From contig WNNJ02002496.1 in NCBI GenBank assembly GCA_012934845.2, forward strand, positions 1 through 64,000: a stretch of 64,000 nt of DNA, read 5' to 3'. Both the position numbers and the translations under genes were made by a program. This document shows, one piece after another, positions 58,101-64,000 of this stretch. Origin of the DNA: Pomphorhynchus laevis. Its lineage: Eukaryota > Acanthocephala > Palaeacanthocephala > Echinorhynchida > Pomphorhynchidae. Each line of letters starts with the position of its first letter. Position 1 is the stretch's first letter. Under the pieces are notes generated by a model. The model did no database searches, was not told where the DNA came from, and worked only from the letters and a program-made list of their open reading frames with translations.

Positions 58101-59241
58101 AATTGAAAATTAATTAATGTTACACCAATCTTTATCACTGCAAAACGAGAAGAATAATTGCTGGTTTTAACAGGACAATAATAATAGGATTTTATATTAT
58201 CAGAATTTCTTTTTTATTAAGAGCTTTACTCCCTTAATAATTAAATTATAACAATTGAAAATATTCTGCTGTGCTTATTTTTAACAATAAATTATTAATA
58301 ACTTATTAATAATTTATTAATGTTAAATTATTATTAATAATTAATAATTAAATAAATTATTAAATTATTAAATAATTTGTTGTTAATAAATTATTAATAA
58401 TATTTTATTAATATAAAATTATTAATAATTAGTGTTTTTATATCTAGGGTCTAATAATGAACTTTAATTAACAATAATGATGGGTAATCACTAAAATAAA
58501 AGAAATGGTATTTTTTAAATACGCGGATTACAGTATCGCTTGATAATATTAACATGCACTATCATGAGTATGCACCTGTCGAATTCAAGCGGAATTATAT
58601 CTTCATATCTTGGTTGTAGCAGCATAATGAAATATATTGCATATTACATTATGTTAACATTACATAAGTTAGCTGAGTAACATATCAGTTAACTTATTTT
58701 CATATAAAAGTTAACGTATTTTCACAAAAATAAATATTTTAATCTTAAAATTCAATACTTATTGTTGACTGTATGTATTTTGAATAATAAATTCTAGTTA
58801 GTTATAAACTTTAAATTGATTTTAAATTTTTAACACTTTACTCTCTTCGGATATATCTCATTAATTACACGATTGTAACTAACTTTATTTTATGCGGCCA
58901 GTTTACGTGATTTCAAAATTTAACAAAATAAATAAAATGTAAACAAGGAATTTTGTCAATTGCTTTCTGTTATTATGCTATTAAATAAGAAAAACTCCTA
59001 TTTATCAAAACATTACCTTTGGTTAATTAGGCATTAAAGATAAGTTGAATTACTAAAAGTCAAATTTCATAGCATAGTATGTTGTTTCTAAATTTAAATA
59101 TATGTTTTGATTACAAAGTTCTCATAAATAAAAAATTATATTTTTGATTAAAAATATAATTTTTATCATTGAGGAACATGATTTAATTGTGCAATTAGAA
59201 AGTAATAAGAAAGGCTTTGCAATAAATTCTTATTTTTATAG
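55151..59241. other. AT-rich intergenic sequence
   Basis: No confident gene was found. A minus frame at 56144-55878 (88 codons, one hydrophobic stretch) is unassigned. Upstream regulatory sequence of the PP1 subunit gene presumably lies at the right end, but no element could be named. Confidence 0.5.
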
Positions 59242-59295
59242 ATTTAAAAGAAAGTAGTCAGTTATATCTGAAACAACAGCCAATCAAAGAATCTG

Positions 59296-60741
59296 ATGAT
59301 CCATCATCGATCATCTGCAACCCCATCATCAGTTGAGGAAAAATTTATTTTATCAAGTGTCGAAAACATGGTAGAAGATGAACAAACCTCAAGTGGATTT
59401 TCAGGATCATTAGATTCACGCGAGGATATAAACAACCTGCCGTTTGAATATTCCAATTTTCATTCTAATCAAGAAAGTCTTCAAATATCTAAAACCTTAT
59501 TGCAAGAAGACAATCAAGAAGTACTCAGTCCATCATATATTGACGCAAATTGTTTTGGGGGATTATCAAACTACATTTATAATGTACCTTTTAATTACGA
59601 CGAAGTGAAATCCAAACCAAAAGATAATTTAAATGCGGTGGATACTGAAAGTCAGCAAATATTAAAAAAAAAATCTGAAACAACCATTTCTCTATATAAA
59701 GAATCATTTTTAGATTCTTTGCCTTTACCAAAGGAAAATCAACAAGACAAAACGCAGTCAAGAGAACGAAATCGTAGGCCAGATGAAGACGACTTTTTGA
59801 ATGATGAATTTTATTTTGCAGATTGCATGACATGTGGCAATTCGATTGATTTTAATCTAGAAAATGACGATGTTAATTCTACGGATGAAAACAACCAAGA
59901 TAACCTAATATCGGAAGCGTCAACCCCAAATGATGATATACCTAGCGAAAGTTTAGACGATGTAGGGACAGTTACTAAGTTCAATATATTTAACAGTTCA
60001 TCTCCAGATATTGATAATTTATTAAGTGCAATCGACAACTCATCGACTTGTTTTAATAGTCATTCATCGGTATTCTATGAGTTTCATAACCGCGAAACTC
60101 ACGTTGCAACTAACGAAAATGTAAAAAGCTCGCCATTAATATCCAACAACGAACGATCGAGATCATGTTTAATTGACTATAGATCATACAAAAGAACGCC
60201 TTTGACGAGGGTAACATTTGCAGATTCAAAAGGGTTTGCACTTGAAAATATACGATATCTTACTCCTCCTAATGATCATCTGTCACCAATAATGATAATG
60301 GAATCTCTTAATGATAAGGTTGAAACTCTTTTCCGGCAGTCAAGGCCACGTCGAATTCTAACACCCATGTTTGATCAGCCAAATGCTTCACCGACGTTTA
60401 TTCAACGCGTACTTAAGAATACTGTTCAATTGGAATATGCATTCTCCAATTGTCTTTCATTATATGGGTCTGTTCGTATAAAAAATCAAGAATTTGAAAA
60501 AAATATATTCGTCAGATATACAATAGATAACTGGAAAACATTTAGAGATCTCAAGGCTACCTATTCCTATCATCATGACGATAATGATACAGATAGTTTT
60601 TCATTCTACTACAACTTTACAATGTGGTCAGCAAACTTAAAACGTATTGAATTTGCCGTATGCTACAAGCACACAAATGGGCATGAAATATGGGACAATA
60701 ATTTTGGAAAAAATTATGCCCTAGTATGTAAATTTACTTGA
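59296..60741 (+). CDS. Protein phosphatase 1 regulatory subunit 3 family (glycogen-targeting)
   Basis: This 481-residue protein would bring PP1 catalytic subunit to glycogen, where PP1 dephosphorylates glycogen synthase and phosphorylase. Residues 1-290 are an acidic, Ser/Asn-rich, probably disordered region. At 305-308 is RVTF, the PP1-docking RVxF motif, followed by ADSKGFALENIRYLTPP, the conserved stretch after it. Residues ~363-478 form a CBM21 domain: VQLEYAFSNCLSLYGSVRIK, EKNIFVRYTIDNWKTF and EFAVCYKHTNGHEIWDNNFG (the WDNN..NY glycogen/substrate-binding block). The ORF is uninterrupted. The first in-frame ATG is 59296, with a TGA 27 bases upstream. A 5'-UTR splice acceptor TTTTTATAG ends at 59241. 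A later ATG at 59389 could also serve. An ATTAAA lies ~90 bases after the stop. It is close in length to animal PPP1R3 proteins; which paralogue cannot be told. Confidence 0.93.
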   Translation: MIHHRSSATPSSVEEKFILSSVENMVEDEQTSSGFSGSLDSREDINNLPFEYSNFHSNQESLQISKTLLQEDNQEVLSPSYIDANCFGGLSNYIYNVPFNYDEVKSKPKDNLNAVDTESQQILKKKSETTISLYKESFLDSLPLPKENQQDKTQSRERNRRPDEDDFLNDEFYFADCMTCGNSIDFNLENDDVNSTDENNQDNLISEASTPNDDIPSESLDDVGTVTKFNIFNSSSPDIDNLLSAIDNSSTCFNSHSSVFYEFHNRETHVATNENVKSSPLISNNERSRSCLIDYRSYKRTPLTRVTFADSKGFALENIRYLTPPNDHLSPIMIMESLNDKVETLFRQSRPRRILTPMFDQPNASPTFIQRVLKNTVQLEYAFSNCLSLYGSVRIKNQEFEKNIFVRYTIDNWKTFRDLKATYSYHHDDNDTDSFSFYYNFTMWSANLKRIEFAVCYKHTNGHEIWDNNFGKNYALVCKFT

Positions 60742-61780
60742 TCATACACTTAAATTTGATACTCCGAAAAATTTGTTGGTAATTGTACAGATGAAGTGAT
60801 GTTTATCGAAGTCTTACTGATACCTTAACGCATTAAAGGTTTTTAGGTGTACTCGTAAAATAGCCTTGCCAAAACCAGCTTTTATTTAAAAGTCGAATCG
60901 ACTTTGTCGGATAACAAAATTTTTATCTGTTTTAAAAGTGATGTTTATTATTTGAAAAAATAATTAAATAGTTTTAAAAAATTATTTTCTTCAAATATTC
61001 TGATAATTCTTGTATGTTGGTTTGAGGAATAGAGGCCGAAACCTAATAACATATCAGTTTATCCTGATGGCATCGAATCTCAAATTTTAAAACATGTTAT
61101 ATTAATTAATCTATATGTTTAAGGATGGAAAATAAAATACTTTTTGTTAGGATACTTAATTAGCTAGATAATCCGATTTTGTTTTAAAAAAATGCATCAC
61201 TGGTATTAGATTATGCGTCATTAAATTATGGCGTCATTATAACGTCATTATACGTTATATAATGCGTCATTATATTAGGTTATGATGAAAAACGACAATA
61301 TAGCAGTTACTCCTAATTACTTCTTATATATATTCTAATGCATGGTGCATTATTAATAGTATATCATAGGCTGTAAAATTTATTTTTAAGATTTGAATGA
61401 TACAAAATGTGTAGTAAAATTACATGATCATAATAGCATTTTGGTGTCAACCAAGAGATACATTGCCATTGTAATTTCTAACAAGCAAATATTATTTTAC
61501 AAAAAATATAATCACATTAATTATATTTTCAAAAACAGACTAAAAATGTTGCTTTTGATAAAAACAATTGTTATTATAATCATTTTTGTGATTTAAACTT
61601 ATATCGTGGGTAAAAATATAGTTATTCATAACTTTTTAAGCGTGTGTTTAATTTGCTTTATTCCGACATCTAGAGATTAGCCTGTTTGACCAATATATAT
61701 TTTATCACGTTCAAAAGAATAAATTTAATACTGAAAAATATGTATATATTATGTATTATAATGAAGTGTAATATAATATT
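60742..61780. other. Downstream of PP1 subunit gene; repeat R copy at 61015-61110
   Basis: Probable 3' UTR, then a + strand repeat R copy (GAGGAATAGAGGCCGAAACC...ATCCTGATGGC) and AT-rich sequence with TTATAACGTCATTATACGTT direct repeats near 61225-61270. Confidence 0.6.
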
Positions 61781-64000
61781 ATACTATACTAATAGAATAG
61801 AATTTGAATAGAATTTATTTAGAATGGCCTTTGTGGTGAATAGAACCACTTACAGGCCCACTATAAAAATTAAAAGACAAGTTTACGTCCGATGAATGTT
61901 TGAACTTGTATGTAGAGTTATTGAGTTGATTGCGGTTGAAAGTGTTATTTTAGTTCGTTTGCAAGAAGTATGGCGATCAAGGACGTTTTGAAGTGTTTAA
62001 GCGACGTCAATGATTTTGTCTCGAGGAAGTTTGTTCCAAAGGCGTGGTGCAGCGATGGTGAACGCACGATATCCGTGATTACCGTTGTGACGGGGGACGA
62101 AAAGCGAGTAGGAGCGATGACTTCTTAGGGAGAGACCAGTCGTCATATAGGATGTGCTATCAGGAAGATATAGATCAGGAGGGTTGTGCCGGAATTTGAT
62201 TTGCCATGCAAGTGTGAGAATTTGAGAGGTTATGCGGCTCGGAATGTCGAGCCAGTTAAGGATGCGGAGGGTGTTGGAGATGTGGTCGTACTTGCGAAGG
62301 CGGAAGATGACTCTAGCAGCCGTGTGCAGAATCCTTTGTAAATAGTGAAATTGATATGCTGGACAGTTTACGAGAAGACCTAAGCAATATTCTAGACGAG
62401 GCATGAAAAGGCTGGAGATTAAAATAGCTGTCGATTTCACGTCGAGGTTTCTACGGACACTTCGGATGTCACGGAGGATGAGGGAGCATGAACTGATCTT
62501 GCTACGAATGAAAGGCAGAAACGAGAGATTATTGTCAAAAGGGACACCGAGGATTGTCATGATAGTCACTTCTGGCAGACCGAAATTGCGTATGCATACT
62601 GGAAAATCGAGGGTGTAAGAGTGGCGCGGTGTTATCCACATCATGTTAGATTTTTCGTTGTTTATAAACATACGGATTGAACAAAGATCTACGTGAATAG
62701 CAGAGAGGCAATACGATGCATCGGAAGCGAGGTTGGATGCAGATGTGAGTATGCATAATGCAAAGATTACTATATCGTCAGCGTACTGAATAACTTCAAA
62801 GCCGAAAGGGACCACGATGGAAGATAAATCATCCAAGAAGAAAGGCGAAAAGAAGCGGCTCTAGAACGGATCCTTCTGGTACACCGCAGCTGAGAGGAAC
62901 CGGGGCAGAAGAGTTGGAGTTGGAGACTACGTGATAAGAGCGATTTGAGAGGTAGGATTTGAACCAAGAAATGACATGAGACGAGAAGCAGTAACGTTGT
63001 ATGAGACATGAGAGAAGTATGGTGTGATCAACTACATCAAAGGCGGAGGATAAATCAAGTGAAATTACAAGGCTTACTAGATGTTTGTCAAGAGCAAGAA
63101 GTAAATCATTGGAGAGTTTTGTGCATGCGGTCATAGTAGAATGTTGTGGTCGATATGCAGATTGAAAAGGTGGAAACATAGAATTTGATGATATGTAGTT
63201 GCTTACCTGTCTGAAGATGAGACGATCGAAAAGTTTTGAGATGGTCGGAAGGTTGGATATTGGTATATAGGAGGAGGCGGAACTGGGATCAAGATAATGA
63301 TACTTTAATAATGGGCGAACTATGGCATGTTTGAACGACGAAGGGTAGTGTGATAAATGGATAGACATGTTGAAGACACTTGTGAGATAAGGGCTGATGG
63401 TGTCACTTTGTAACTTTAGAATGTATGTTGGAACAGGATCAAGAGGAGAGGTTGAATTGGGTAATCGTGCTAGGGCATCAGATACGCTTTCGATAGATAA
63501 AAGTGAAAAGTAAAACAGTTCAGTATGATATGGGGCAAGGTAGGAGAAACTAGAAGATAATGGTACGTGGATTGAGGTCAAAGTTCGAGCTATTTTGCGT
63601 TGCAAATGAGATGCGAATTCATTGGAAGAGATAGGCGTGACAGATTTGTTTCTACTCAAAAGGTAATTGATGGATTTCCACGCGTGTTGATGATTGTCAC
63701 GCAAAGATGTTTTGCTTTACCAGTATGATGAGCATTTTGTGTTCAAAAGATATCGGTATTTGCGTCGAAATTCGAGGTATTCTGAGTAAGATGAGTTTAA
63801 TAGCTCGGTGATATTACGACGACGAAATCTTGAGTGCATTCGGTGAAGGTGTCGTAAGGAGCGCTTTGCTCTTCGGCAATCGCTATCGAACCAGGGCGCT
63901 CCTGACTGGCGGCGAGGCGTGCATTGTTTGAACGGCAAAATCATATCAAGTATGCCAATAAGTTCAGTGCTGTACATGTTGGTTAAGTCGTCAAGTAAAG
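61780..64000 (-). mobile_element. CR1/L2-type LINE, ORF2 3' part, continuing past the window edge
   Basis: The minus strand codes from the right edge to about 61940. In order it shows the endonuclease-RT linker (GAPWFDSDCRRAKRSLRHLH), RT blocks SSASSYIPISNLPTISKLFD, FQSAYRPQHSTMTA, LVSLVISLDLSSAFDVVDH, LSCGVPEGSVLEPLLF and VIQYADDIVIF. The C-terminal part has LQRILHTAARVIFR and RAFTIAAPRLWNKLP. One in-frame stop (63717-63719), a frameshift near 62830 and another near 62000 interrupt it, so it is dead but recent. The 3' end carries ATTCTATTCAAATTCTATTC near 61790-61825, reminiscent of CR1-type short tail repeats. Confidence 0.9.

Overview
The window is a stretch of a very AT-rich animal (metazoan) nuclear genome. 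The evidence is spliced host genes with GT-AG introns from about 45 bp to 9 kb, a solute-carrier gene, a glycogen-targeting PP1 subunit with an intact reading frame, and a dense load of non-LTR retrotransposons, Penelope-like elements, DNA transposons, MITEs and satellites. An invertebrate is likely. The phylum cannot be fixed from sequence alone. There is no prokaryotic-type gene, tRNA, rRNA or CRISPR array.

Region 1 (1-26508) holds the 3' two thirds of an SLC15/PTR2-type proton-coupled oligopeptide transporter on the + strand. Thirteen coding exons could be placed. Their phases all agree, and they give 469 codons plus the stop at 26506-26508. The 5' exons lie left of the window. The introns carry a possible antisense two-exon secreted-peptide gene, a fold-back MITE, Penelope-like and LINE remnants, and a Merlin DNA transposon (8-bp target duplication) inside an antisense LINE. 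They also carry two LINEs whose C-termini resemble restriction-like endonucleases, a structured ~363-bp satellite, and a canonical hammerhead ribozyme in ~349-bp tandem units.

Region 2 (26509-59240) has no confidently identified host gene. It contains a Penelope-like reverse transcriptase fragment, a nearly identical ~1.6-kb inverted duplication and a decayed antisense coding region. It also has MITEs, a 43-bp minisatellite, two 969-bp direct repeats, a decayed R1/Jockey-like LINE, and several further hammerhead-type motifs on the minus strand (near 35.2, 38.5, 49.4 and 55.0 kb). A short Ty3/gypsy-type fossil sits between two copies of another repeat.

Region 3 (59242-60741) is an uninterrupted coding exon for a protein phosphatase 1 regulatory subunit 3 (glycogen-targeting) protein with an RVxF motif and a CBM21 domain. 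Region 4 (about 61780-64000) is a CR1/L2-type LINE on the minus strand that runs off the right edge.

The strongest unusual signal is the recurrence of hammerhead self-cleaving motifs, all on the minus strand, in at least three unrelated repeat families. Two of these families form short tandem arrays of 350-440-bp monomers, the architecture of Penelope terminal repeats and retrozymes. A satellite and a Penelope-linked repeat nearby carry conserved pairings and hammerhead-like core words in a non-standard order, and these may be undescribed structured RNAs.
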